Assembly: GCF_007830455.1 (NCBI RefSeq)
Contig: NZ_VLLB01000007.1
Coordinates: forward strand, 229,195 to 293,194
From: Pseudoduganella lurida
GTDB lineage: Bacteria > Pseudomonadota > Gammaproteobacteria > Burkholderiales > Burkholderiaceae_D
Direction: 5' to 3'
DNA length: 64,000 bases
Part shown: piece by piece, positions 30,707 through 38,595 of the stretch
How positions within the stretch are numbered: the stretch's first letter is position 1
How the letters are laid out: the number at the start of each line of letters is the position of its first letter
The notes under the pieces: model-generated
What the model saw: only the letters and a program-made list of their open reading frames with translations
What the model was told of the DNA's origin: nothing
The model's database searches: none
Made by a program: the position numbers and the translations under genes

Positions 30707-32176
30707 ATGGCCAATCGTGAAGTGCTCGCGGTGATCCGCGTCGCGCGCTCGGGAGATGCCGCCAGCCAGCTGCAGCTGGGGCGGCTTTATCTGACGGGGG
30801 GCGCCAGCCTGCCGTGCAGCCTGCCCACGGCGCTGTACTGGCTGGCCCGCGCCGCCTCGGGCGGGCTGGACGAAGCCTGGATGCTGATCGGCCGCCATGT
30901 GCCGGCCCAATATGCCGGCCATGACCGCGCCGGCGTGCTGGAATGGTACGCACGCGCCAGCGACGCCGGCGTGGTGCAGGCGGCCGTCGCGCTGGGCCAG
31001 CTGCTGCTGCAGGAACCGGCGGCGCACCATGCGCTCCTGCGGCAGCGTGCCCGCCGTTCCCTGGAAGCGGCAGCGAACGCCGGCCTGCCGGAAGCGCGGA
31101 TGCTGCTGCCCCAGCTCCGGCTCGCGCCACCCCGGCCGGCGGCACCGCCACCCTGCTGCGACGCGCTCCCCGTCACGCCGGACGATGATCTGCCGGACCA
31201 CCCCGCCATCGACGATTCCGCCACGAACCTGCCGCTGGCCCGCGCGCTGCTGCAGGCAGCTCCAGCCGATGCGGCCGCCTGGCAGGGCTCGGGCGCACAG
31301 GCCCGCCTGCTGGCACACTGCGCGCGGCATTTGGTAGACAAAGAGGGCATCGCGGCCAACGAGGCGCGGCGCATGCGTGAACTGGCGGCCGTCGGCGGCG
31401 ACCGCGATGCGCAGCTGGCGCTGGGCCTGCAGCTGGCACACATGGATGAAGCGGGCGGAAGGGTGCCGGGCCATGGCTGCGCCCAGTTCAAGCGCGCGGT
31501 GCGCTGGCTGACGCTGGCCGGCGAACAGGGCGTGGCGGCGGCCTGGTTCGTGCTGTCGCGCATTTACGTGAAACCGGAGTTCTCGCAGCGCAGCGTCCGC
31601 GAAGCGCGTGCCTGCCTGGAGCGAGCCGCGGCACTGGGCCACGGCGGCGCGCAGCTGGAGTGCGGCCTGCACGCCTGGCGCATGCGCCGCACCAGCGAAC
31701 AGAACGAAATCTTGGCGGCCTACTGGCTGCAGAAGGCCGCCGCGCAGGGCAGCGCGCGCGCCGGCGGCATGCTGGCGCGCATCGCCCTGCCAGCCAGCGA
31801 GAGCGGCTGGGCGGCGCCCCTGCTGCCGCTGCTGACGCGCGAACTGGCCAGCAACCAGCCGCTGCTGGCGGCACGCATCGAGCTGGCCGCCCTGTTCCGG
31901 CTCACGCGCGCCGAAGCGCTGCTGCTGGACGTGCCGGCCGCCGACCGGGGCCACTGCCTGGTGATCGACATCCGCGCCAGCCACGGCCGCAGCCGGCGCC
32001 GCCTGGTGCTGGTGGAGAATGCGACGCAGCGCCAGGCCCTGGACCGCATCGTGCGCGTCTTCGAGGCGGTCGATTGCAGCCTGGCGGGCCCGGAAGGCAA
32101 CTACCGGCAGCGGCTGTACCGCTTCAAGGCGTGGCTGCAGTCTGTGCAGGAAGAGGGCGCCTTGCTGGCTGCCTGA
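30707..32176 (+). CDS. Sel1-repeat protein
   Basis: A 489-residue protein with several Sel1-like (TPR-type) repeats: near residues 40-75 (ALYWLARAASGGLDEAWMLI), 80-110 (WYARASDAGVVQAAVALGQL), 115-140, 260-290 (WLTLAGEQGVAAAWFVLSRI), 300-330 (LERAAALGHGGAQLECGLHAW) and 345-370. A proline-rich hinge with CC lies near 145-155. The last 120 residues are not repeats. There is no signal peptide, so it is probably a cytoplasmic scaffold; its partner is not evident. The ATG at 30707 follows AGGGAG. It converges with dapF. Confidence 0.8.
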   Translation: MANREVLAVIRVARSGDAASQLQLGRLYLTGGASLPCSLPTALYWLARAASGGLDEAWMLIGRHVPAQYAGHDRAGVLEWYARASDAGVVQAAVALGQLLLQEPAAHHALLRQRARRSLEAAANAGLPEARMLLPQLRLAPPRPAAPPPCCDALPVTPDDDLPDHPAIDDSATNLPLARALLQAAPADAAAWQGSGAQARLLAHCARHLVDKEGIAANEARRMRELAAVGGDRDAQLALGLQLAHMDEAGGRVPGHGCAQFKRAVRWLTLAGEQGVAAAWFVLSRIYVKPEFSQRSVREARACLERAAALGHGGAQLECGLHAWRMRRTSEQNEILAAYWLQKAAAQGSARAGGMLARIALPASESGWAAPLLPLLTRELASNQPLLAARIELAALFRLTRAEALLLDVPAADRGHCLVIDIRASHGRSRRRLVLVENATQRQALDRIVRVFEAVDCSLAGPEGNYRQRLYRFKAWLQSVQEEGALLAA

Positions 32177-32197
32177 CCGCCGCATTATGTCCGGCGT

Positions 32198-32299
32198 CGT
32201 GTCCTGGCACTAGGACACGGCCTGAACCGCGGTTGTCCTGGTGCCAGGCACCAGGACACGGACTCGACCATGTCTCGGTGCCTGGCACCAGGACACGGG
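32198..32299. repeat. cluster of three GTGTCC/GGTGCC palindromes at a convergent junction
   Basis: Three dyads in a row: CGTGTCCT-N6-AGGACACG (32198-32219), TGTCCTGGTGCC-A-GGCACCAGGACA (32234-32258, 12-bp arms) and GGTGCC-T-GGCACC followed by AGGACACG (32277-32297). The sequence CTGAACCGCGG occurs both at 32222 and at 32300, so the cluster itself looks partly duplicated. It fills the gap between the Sel1 gene and dapF, which converge. Confidence 0.88.
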
Positions 32300-32316
32300 C
32301 TGAACCGCGGTAAACG

Positions 32317-33180
32317 TCAGACTGTGATCTCGCCCTCGAACACCGTCACGGCGGGACCGGTCAGGTAGACGGGTTCGCCTTCGCCGGCCCAAGCGATCGA
32401 CAGTTCGCCGCCGCGCGCATCCACGCGCACCGGGGAGTCGAGCAGGCCACGGCGGATGCCGGCCACGGCTGCCGCGCAGGCACCGGTGCCGCAGGCCAGC
32501 GTTTCGCCGGCACCCCGTTCGAACACGCGCAGGCGGATGTGGCCGCGATCGAGCACCTGCATGAAGCCGGCGTTGACGCGTTTCGGGAAGTGCGCATGGT
32601 GCTCGATCAGCGGGCCGGTCAGCTCCACCGGTGCCGTGTCCACATCGGCCACCACCTGCACCGCGTGCGGGTTCCCCATCGACAGCACGGACAGCAGCAC
32701 GGTTTCCCGTTCGCCGGCCAGTTCCAGCTGCAGCGGCCACAGCGTGTCGTTGCCTTGCCGTTGCGATTGCAGGCCTTCCGTATCGAACGGCACCCGTTCC
32801 GCTTCGAAGATCGGTGCGCCCATGTCCACGGTAACGCTGCCGTCGTCTTCCAGGCGCGGCGCGATGATGCCGGACATCGTCTCGACAGCGATCCTGCGCT
32901 GGCTGGTGAGGCCTTTTTCGGCAACGAATTTCACGAAGGCCCGGGCACCGTTGCCGCACTGCTCCACTTCGCCGCCATCGTTGTTGAAGATGCGGTAGCG
33001 GAAGTCGCACGACGGGTTCTGCGATTTCTCGACCACCAGCAGCTGGTCCGCGCCGACGCCGAAGCGGCGGTCCGCCAGCGCCTTCCACTGGTCCGCCGTG
33101 AAGTCGATCTGCTGGTTGATGGCGTCGATCACGACGAAGTCGTTGCCGGCGCCGTGCATCTTGGTGAATTTGAGTTTCAT
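32317..33180 (-). CDS. dapF: diaminopimelate epimerase
   Basis: Converts LL- to meso-diaminopimelate for lysine and peptidoglycan (287 aa). The N-terminal KFTKMHGAGNDFVVID and the two catalytic cysteines are present: C75 in EQCGNGAR and the second in TLACGTGACAA (near residue 228). The ATG overlaps the stop of the upstream acyltransferase gene (ATGA), so the three genes are translationally coupled. The usual downstream partners DUF484 and xerC lie 3 kb away. Confidence 0.97.
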   Translation of the reverse strand: MKLKFTKMHGAGNDFVVIDAINQQIDFTADQWKALADRRFGVGADQLLVVEKSQNPSCDFRYRIFNNDGGEVEQCGNGARAFVKFVAEKGLTSQRRIAVETMSGIIAPRLEDDGSVTVDMGAPIFEAERVPFDTEGLQSQRQGNDTLWPLQLELAGERETVLLSVLSMGNPHAVQVVADVDTAPVELTGPLIEHHAHFPKRVNAGFMQVLDRGHIRLRVFERGAGETLACGTGACAAAVAGIRRGLLDSPVRVDARGGELSIAWAGEGEPVYLTGPAVTVFEGEITV

Positions 33181-34073
33181 CGCTTGTTCGAGTAGAAGGA
33201 AGGCTCGCCGTTGGGACGCGTCTTGTAGCGTTTGTGGGTCCAGAAGTATTCCGCCGGCGCTTCGCGCACCCGCTCCTCGATGAACTCGTTCATGCGGCGC
33301 GTGGCGGCTACCATGTCGGTACCCGGGTAATTGTCCCACACCGGATAGAATTTCACGCGCCAGCCACGGTAATCCGGCAGGAAGGTGGCGATCACCGGCA
33401 TCACCTGCGCACCCGTCGTGGCGGCGATGCGCGCCGTGGCCGTCAGGGTCGCGGCCGGGACGCCGAAGAAGGGCACGAATTCCGCATCCTTCTCGCCGAA
33501 GTCCATATCCGGCAGCATGAAGTAGGGCAGGCGTTCGCGCAAGGCGCGCAGAATGGGCTTGATGCCGTCCTGGCGCGTGAACAGGCGCACCGGCTTGAAG
33601 CGGGCCCGTCCGGCACGCAGCACCTCGTCGAACGTGGCGTTCTTCTGCTGCACGTACATCGACGAGGCGGAGGCTTCCATCGCGATCGCGGCGCCGCCCA
33701 CGTCCAGGCACACGAAGTGCGGGCACAGCAGGATCGTCGGCTTTTCCGTCATTGCGGCGACCGGGATTTCGGCTGGCGGCATGCCTTCACTCGTCTCGAT
33801 GACGATCAGCCGGCGCAGCCGCGCTTCGGACGCCCACCACAGGATGGCGCGCTCGAACACGCTGCGCGAATAGGCCTGGAAGTGGCGGCGCACCAGACGG
33901 CGGCGCGCCGGTTCCGTGAGCTCCGGCATGGCAAGGCGCAGGTTGGTCAGCGCGATCTCGCGGCGCGGCCCCATGATGACGAACAGCAGGCTGCCGACGG
34001 CCGCGCCGAAGCGGCCCAGCACCGGCAGCGGCAGCCAGTGCAGCAGCCACATGAACCCCAGCAGCAGCTTCAT
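33177..34073 (-). CDS. lipid A-type lysophospholipid acyltransferase (second of pair)
   Basis: A 298-residue LpxL/LpxM-family acyltransferase that moves an acyl chain onto lipid A precursor or a related lipid at the inner membrane. An N-terminal membrane helix (about 4-35, MWLLHWLPLPVLGRFGAAVG) is followed by the catalytic H-x4-D in CPHFVCLDVGG, then YFMLPDMDFGEKDAEFVPFFG and the C-terminal FWTHKRYKTRPNGEPSFY. It starts in an ATGA overlap with the upstream paralogue. Acyl specificity cannot be predicted. Confidence 0.9.
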   Translation of the reverse strand: MKLLLGFMWLLHWLPLPVLGRFGAAVGSLLFVIMGPRREIALTNLRLAMPELTEPARRRLVRRHFQAYSRSVFERAILWWASEARLRRLIVIETSEGMPPAEIPVAAMTEKPTILLCPHFVCLDVGGAAIAMEASASSMYVQQKNATFDEVLRAGRARFKPVRLFTRQDGIKPILRALRERLPYFMLPDMDFGEKDAEFVPFFGVPAATLTATARIAATTGAQVMPVIATFLPDYRGWRVKFYPVWDNYPGTDMVAATRRMNEFIEERVREAPAEYFWTHKRYKTRPNGEPSFYSNKR

Positions 34074-34927
34074 GCGGCCTCCTGTGCGGCAGACGGACCC
34101 GGCACGCCCGGCGGCACCTTGTAGCGGTTGTAGCTCCAGTAGTACTGCGCGGGGCAGTCGGCGATCAGGTCTTCCATCGCCGCGTTGATGGCGCGGGCCT
34201 GCTGCGCGTTGTCGCCGTCGAGCGAGCCCGTGAATGGCACGAAGTGGATCAGGAAGCCGCGGCCGTGCGGCAGGCGCTCGGCATACGTCAGCACCACCGG
34301 CGCATCGCCGCCCAGTTTCGCCATCTTGGCCGGCAGGGTCATCGTGTAGGCGGGGCGGCCGAAGAAGTCCGCCCACACGCCTTCGCCCTCGCCCGGCACC
34401 TGGTCCGGCAAGATGCCCACCGGCTTGCCGGACTTGAGGAACTTGGCCAGCATGCGCACGCCGGACAGGTTGGCCGGCGCCAGCCGCAGCTGGCCACGGG
34501 CGCGCGCCACTTCGACCAGCGGCCGCATCGCTTCCTGCTTCGGCGGGCGGTACATCACCATCAGTTCCGTGTCATGCGACACGCGCTGTGCCGTGATCTC
34601 GAAGCACCCCAGGTGCGGGGTCAGGAACACGATGCCGCGGCCGGCCGCCAGATGCCGTTCGACGAGCGAGTAGTCCTTGATGAAGACGCGCTTGGCGATG
34701 CGCGCATCGGAGGCCAGCCAGATGAACGGCAGCTCGGCGATCGCCTTGCCGGCCTCGGCCACGGCACGGGGCAGGTGCGACGAGAAACCGGCGCGCGCCA
34801 TGTTCTCGCGCATGCGGCGGCGGTACGACGGGGACAGCAGATACACGATCCAGCCCAGCATGGCGCCGAGGGCGTGCAGCACGGGGAGAGGGAAGACGGA
34901 GAAGAAGCGGAAAGTTCTTAACAACAT
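34070..34927 (-). CDS. lipid A-type lysophospholipid acyltransferase (first of pair)
   Basis: A 285-residue LpxL-family protein with an N-terminal hydrophobic helix and the active-site segment LTPHLGCFEIT, where the H-x4-D/E acid is Glu rather than Asp. GKPVGILPDQVPGEGEGVWADFFGRPAYTMTLPAKMA and YYWSYNRYK are family landmarks. It is first in the operon with its paralogue and dapF, and divergent from metK, an arrangement common in betaproteobacteria. Confidence 0.9.
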   Translation of the reverse strand: MLLRTFRFFSVFPLPVLHALGAMLGWIVYLLSPSYRRRMRENMARAGFSSHLPRAVAEAGKAIAELPFIWLASDARIAKRVFIKDYSLVERHLAAGRGIVFLTPHLGCFEITAQRVSHDTELMVMYRPPKQEAMRPLVEVARARGQLRLAPANLSGVRMLAKFLKSGKPVGILPDQVPGEGEGVWADFFGRPAYTMTLPAKMAKLGGDAPVVLTYAERLPHGRGFLIHFVPFTGSLDGDNAQQARAINAAMEDLIADCPAQYYWSYNRYKVPPGVPGPSAAQEAA

Positions 34928-35117
34928 GAGATGTAAAGCAAGGCGTCAGCACAACAGTTCGTGTTGCTCCGCCCAAAATTTTTTGAAGAAGCGTAAAATA
35001 CCACGTCGTAGTACCCGCCGAGTTAATGACAACTTGCGAGGCGGTATATAAATCTCGCTAAAGCGTCGCAAGCCGGTTGGGTTATTGCGACAATTCTATA
35101 ACCGTACTGGAGCTTGC

Positions 35118-36287
35118 ATGTCTTCCATCGATTATCTCTTCACCTCCGAATCCGTTTCCGAAGGCCATCCCGACAAGGTTGCCGACCAGATCTCCGACGC
35201 CATCCTCGATGCGATCCTCGCGCAAGATCCGACGGCACGCGTCGCCGCGGAAACGCTGTGCAACACGGGCCTCGTGGTGCTGGCAGGTGAAATCACCACG
35301 CACGCGAATGTCGATTACATCCAGGTCGCGCGCGAAACCATCAAGAGCATCGGTTACGACAACACCGAGTACGGCATCGACTACAAGGGCTGCGCCGTGC
35401 TGGTGGCCTACGACAAGCAGTCGCCCGACATCGCCCAGGGCGTGGACGAAGGCGCCGGCATCGACCTGGACCAGGGCGCCGGCGACCAGGGCCTGATGTT
35501 CGGCTACGCCTGCGACGAAACGCCGGAGCTGATGCCGGCCGCGATCTACTATGCGCACCGCCTGGTCGAGCGCCAGTCGCAGCTGCGCAAGGACGGCCGC
35601 CTGCCATGGCTGCGTCCGGATGCGAAGTCGCAAGTCACGCTGCGCTATGAAAACGGCCGTCCGGTCGGCGTGCACACCGTCGTGCTGTCGACGCAGCACG
35701 CGCCGGAAATGCAGCACGCGCAGATCGAGGAAGCCGTGATCGAGGAGATCATCCGTCCCGTGCTGCCGAAGGAATGGCTGAACGACACGAAGTTCCTGGT
35801 CAACCCGACGGGCCGCTTCGTCATCGGCGGTCCGCAGGGCGATTGCGGCCTGACGGGTCGCAAGATCATCGTCGACACGTACGGCGGCGCGGCCCCGCAC
35901 GGCGGCGGCGCGTTCTCCGGCAAGGATCCGTCGAAGGTCGACCGCTCGGCTGCCTATGCCGCCCGCTACGTGGCGAAGAACGTGGTCGCCGCCGGCCTCG
36001 CGCGCCAGTGCCAGGTGCAGGTGTCGTACGCGATCGGCGTGGCCCGGCCGATCAACATCACCGTGTACACCGAAGGCACTGGCGTGATTCCGGACGAGAA
36101 GATCGCCGCGCTGGTCCAGGAGCACTTCGACCTGCGCCCGAAAGGCATCGTGCAGATGCTGGACCTGCTGCGCCCGATCTACCGCAAGACGGCCGCCTAC
36201 GGCCACTTCGGCCGCGAAGAGCCCGAGTTCAGCTGGGAGCGCACCGACAAGGCCGCCGCACTGCGCGCCGCTGCCGGCCTCGCCTAA
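35118..36287 (+). CDS. metK: S-adenosylmethionine synthetase
   Basis: Makes SAM from methionine and ATP (389 aa). Signatures: TSESVSEGHPDKVADQISDA at the N-terminus, GAGDQGLMFGYA, and GGGAFSGKDPSKVDRS. The ATG at 35118 follows TGGAG. It begins a methyl-cycle cluster (metK, ahcY, metF). The upstream 190 bases contain a TATATAAAT stretch near 35045 that may be the -10, but I see no known SAM riboswitch. The 3' end GGCCTCGCCTAAAA is partly duplicated 200 bases downstream. Confidence 0.97.
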   Translation: MSSIDYLFTSESVSEGHPDKVADQISDAILDAILAQDPTARVAAETLCNTGLVVLAGEITTHANVDYIQVARETIKSIGYDNTEYGIDYKGCAVLVAYDKQSPDIAQGVDEGAGIDLDQGAGDQGLMFGYACDETPELMPAAIYYAHRLVERQSQLRKDGRLPWLRPDAKSQVTLRYENGRPVGVHTVVLSTQHAPEMQHAQIEEAVIEEIIRPVLPKEWLNDTKFLVNPTGRFVIGGPQGDCGLTGRKIIVDTYGGAAPHGGGAFSGKDPSKVDRSAAYAARYVAKNVVAAGLARQCQVQVSYAIGVARPINITVYTEGTGVIPDEKIAALVQEHFDLRPKGIVQMLDLLRPIYRKTAAYGHFGREEPEFSWERTDKAAALRAAAGLA

Positions 36288-36290
36288 AAA

Positions 36291-36395
36291 ATTTCCAAAA
36301 TTCGGGGACTGTCCCCTTTTTTTAGAAATATTTCCAGAAATCGGGGACTGTCCCCTTTTTTAGGAAATATTTCCTGGAATTGAGGTGTGTCCCCG
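36291..36395. repeat. palindrome array GGGGACTGTCCCC / GGAAATATTTCC after metK
   Basis: Starting 3 bases after the metK stop: AATTTCCAAAATT, CGGGGACTGTCCCC, AGAAATATTTCCAGAAAT, CGGGGACTGTCCCC, AGGAAATATTTCCTGG and a closing ATTGAGGTGTGTCCCC. Runs of A before and T after each GGGGACTGTCCCC stem give them the look of short bidirectional terminators. Confidence 0.85.
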
Positions 36396-36449
36396 ATCTG
36401 CTCCGCGGCCGCGGGAAATGGGGATTCACCGAGACCACGTCTATAGGGA

Positions 36450-36550
36450 GGCCGCACTTCGGGCCGCGGCTGGCCTCGCCTCAAAAGTTTCCAAAAAATG
36501 GGGACTGTCCCCGGTTTTTGGAAATATTTCCCGGGATTGAGGTGTGTCCC
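36450..36550. repeat. partial duplicate of the metK 3' end with its palindromes
   Basis: Bases 36450-36513 align with 36251-36317, i.e. the last codons of metK, the stop region and the first palindrome. Apart from one 3-base gap, 22 of 26 bases match over the stretch that ends CCTCGCCT. Both copies continue into GGGGACTGTCCCC, GGAAATATTTCC-like and ATTGAGGTGTGTCCC. The duplicate has lost the middle palindrome unit and codes for nothing. Confidence 0.85.
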
Positions 36551-36617
36551 TTTTCGTGGCGACAGTTCAGTGGGGCGGGTGTGTCGTGGTTGGCGCATCC
36601 GTGTGGCATGTATGTGA

Positions 36618-36647
36618 TTATCCGCTCGCGGCTGGTTTTGTTATAAA
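36618..36647 (+). promoter_or_regulatory. candidate sigma-70 promoter for ahcY
   Basis: TTATCC (36618-36623), an 18-base spacer and TATAAA (36642-36647). The predicted start near 36654 is just ahead of the SAH aptamer, which supports the assignment. Confidence 0.55.
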
Positions 36648-36659
36648 ATGCCGGTTCTT

Positions 36660-36720
36660 CCGAGGAGCGTTGCGACAGGTGATCGACCTGCCAGGCTCGG
36701 ACAGTCACAACTGCGCTCAC
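36660..36720 (+). promoter_or_regulatory. S-adenosylhomocysteine (SAH) riboswitch
   Basis: The 5' leader of ahcY matches the SAH riboswitch plan. P1 pairs CCGAG (36660-36664) with CTCGG (36696-36700). P2 is the hairpin CAGGT-GATCG-ACCTG (36676-36690). The conserved GAGCG (36665-36669) can pair with CGCTC (36714-36718) as the pseudoknot, and the characteristic GCCAGGCTCGG and AACTGCGCTCAC are present. In the known class, SAH binding turns on ahcY so that excess SAH is hydrolysed. The pseudoknot ends 24 bases before the AAAGGAGG ribosome-binding site, so control of translation or of a nearby fold is likely. Confidence 0.92.
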
Positions 36721-36752
36721 GTCAACTTTTTTCAACACTGAAAGGAGGCGTG

Positions 36753-38168
36753 ATGAACGCCGTACTCAAAGATTCCCAGGATTACATCATCGCGGACATC
36801 GGCCTGGCCGCATGGGGCGAAAAAGAAATCAAGATCGCCGAAACGGAAATGCCCGGCCTGATGGCCATCCGTGACGAATACGCCGCCGCGCAGCCGCTGA
36901 AGAACGCGCGCATCACCGGCTCGCTGCACATGACCATCCAGACCGCCGTGCTGATCCGCACGCTGGAAGCGCTGGGCGCCCAGGTCCGCTGGGCATCGTG
37001 CAATATCTACTCGACGCAGGACCACGCCGCTGCCGCGATCGCCGCCGTCGGCACGCCCGTGTTCGCCGTCAAGGGCGAAACGCTGGACGACTACTGGGAC
37101 TACACGCACCGCATCTTCGAATGGCCGGGCGAAGGCGTCTACTCGAACATGATCCTCGATGACGGCGGCGATGCCACGCTGCTGCTGCATCTGGGCGCGC
37201 GCGCCGAGAAGGACCTCTCCGTGCTGGACAACCCCGGCTCGGAAGAAGAGATCTGCCTGTTCAACTCGATCAAGGCCCGCCTCAAGAAGGATGCCACCTG
37301 GTACTCCAAGCGCCTGCCGGAAATCCTGGGCGTGACGGAAGAAACCACCACCGGCGTGCACCGCCTGTACCAGATGCACAAGGAAGGCAAGCTGGCGTTC
37401 CCGGCCATCAACGTCAACGACTCCGTCACGAAGTCGAAGTTCGACAACCTGTACGGCTGCCGCGAATCGCTGGTCGACGGCATCAAGCGTGCCACCGACG
37501 TAATGATCGCCGGCAAGATCGCCGTCATCGCCGGTTACGGCGACGTGGGCAAGGGTTCGGCACAGGCCATGCGCGCGCTGTCCGCCCAGGTGTGGGTCAC
37601 CGAGATCGATCCGATCTGCGCGCTGCAGGCCGCGATGGAAGGCTACCGCGTCGTGACGATGGACTATGCTGCTGCGCACGGCGACATCTTCGTCACCTGC
37701 ACCGGCAACTATCACATCCTGACCGAACAGCACATGCTGGCCATGAAGGACCAGGCCATCGTCTGCAATATCGGCCACTTCGACAACGAGATCGATGTCG
37801 CTTCGCTCAAGAAATACGAGTGGGACAACATCAAGCCCCAGGTCGACCACGTGATCTTCCCTGACGGCAAACGCATCATCCTGCTGGCCGAAGGCCGCCT
37901 GGTGAACCTGGGCTGTGGCACGGGCCACCCGTCGTACGTGATGAGCTCCTCGTTCGCGAACCAGACGATCGCCCAGATCGAACTGTTCCAGCACAAGGAC
38001 CGCTACCCGGTCGGCGTCTACACGCTGCCGAAGCACCTGGATGAAAAAGTGGCGCGCCTGCAGCTCAAGAAGCTGAACGCGCAGCTGACGGAGCTGACCG
38101 AAGAGCAGGCCGCCTACATCAACGTGCAGGTGACGGGCCCTTACAAGCCGGACCACTACCGCTACTAA
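36753..38168 (+). CDS. ahcY: adenosylhomocysteinase
   Basis: Hydrolyses S-adenosylhomocysteine to homocysteine and adenosine, using bound NAD (471 aa). Landmarks: SLHMTIQTAVLIRTLEALGA, SCNIYSTQDHAAAAI, NAD-binding GYGDVGKGSAQAM, TCTGNYHILT and the C-terminal KPDHYRY with the conserved Lys and Tyr. The ATG at 36753 follows a strong AAAGGAGG. It is controlled by the SAH riboswitch in its leader and ends at an intrinsic terminator, so it forms its own unit inside the methyl-cycle cluster. Confidence 0.97.
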   Translation: MNAVLKDSQDYIIADIGLAAWGEKEIKIAETEMPGLMAIRDEYAAAQPLKNARITGSLHMTIQTAVLIRTLEALGAQVRWASCNIYSTQDHAAAAIAAVGTPVFAVKGETLDDYWDYTHRIFEWPGEGVYSNMILDDGGDATLLLHLGARAEKDLSVLDNPGSEEEICLFNSIKARLKKDATWYSKRLPEILGVTEETTTGVHRLYQMHKEGKLAFPAINVNDSVTKSKFDNLYGCRESLVDGIKRATDVMIAGKIAVIAGYGDVGKGSAQAMRALSAQVWVTEIDPICALQAAMEGYRVVTMDYAAAHGDIFVTCTGNYHILTEQHMLAMKDQAIVCNIGHFDNEIDVASLKKYEWDNIKPQVDHVIFPDGKRIILLAEGRLVNLGCGTGHPSYVMSSSFANQTIAQIELFQHKDRYPVGVYTLPKHLDEKVARLQLKKLNAQLTELTEEQAAYINVQVTGPYKPDHYRY

Positions 38169-38177
38169 CCTGGCACC

Positions 38178-38202
38178 GGCCGGCGCGAGCCGGCCTTTTT
38201 TT
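38178..38202 (+). terminator. intrinsic terminator after ahcY
   Basis: Stem GGCCGGC (38178-38184), loop GCGA, GCCGGCC (38189-38195), then TTTTTTT. It starts 10 bases after the ahcY stop. Confidence 0.93.
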
Positions 38203-38244
38203 GCCCGTTTTTTCGAACCTTTTCCCGTTCAAAGGCTTATCTCT

Positions 38245-38595
38245 ATGCGTTTGGTCCTGACCTGGTTGATCAATGCCGCGGCGCTGTTCGCAGTGCCTTA
38301 CCTGATGCATTCCGTCGACGTCACGAGCGTTGGCGCAGCCCTGATCGCGGCGCTCGTCCTCGGGCTCGTGAATACGCTGATCCGCCCGCTGCTCGTCCTG
38401 CTGACCCTGCCCGTGACGGTCCTGTCGCTGGGCCTGTTCATCTTCCTCATCAACGGTTTCACGTTCTGGCTGGTGTCGCAGTTCGTGCCAGGCTTCCACG
38501 TGACGGGGTTCTGGGGTGCGGTGGGCGGAGCGTTGCTGTACAGCGTGATTTCGTGGGCCCTTTCTACCCTGTTGCTGAAAGACGCCGATGGCTGA
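38245..38595 (+). CDS. phage holin family 4-like small membrane protein
   Basis: A 116-residue polytopic membrane protein with four hydrophobic segments (about 3-22, 29-50, 54-78 and 88-110). The pattern ALVLGLVNTLIRPLLVLLTLPVTVLSLGLFIFLING is typical of the family named after mycobacteriophage holins, but chromosomal copies are widespread and not phage-linked. It often lies between ahcY and metF in betaproteobacteria, as here, and overlaps metF by 8 bases. Function unknown. Confidence 0.85.
   Translation: MRLVLTWLINAAALFAVPYLMHSVDVTSVGAALIAALVLGLVNTLIRPLLVLLTLPVTVLSLGLFIFLINGFTFWLVSQFVPGFHVTGFWGAVGGALLYSVISWALSTLLLKDADG

Noticed and set aside
34928..35117. SAM riboswitch upstream of metK
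   Set aside because: I could not fit the conserved elements of SAM-I, SAM-II or SAM/SAH classes to this leader.
36450..36490. metK pseudogene fragment with coding function
   Set aside because: Only about 35 bases match and there is a gap; it is a duplicated 3' end, not a gene remnant that could be expressed.
38245..38595. prophage remnant because of the holin-family protein
   Set aside because: Chromosomal members of this family are common between ahcY and metF; no other phage gene is present.
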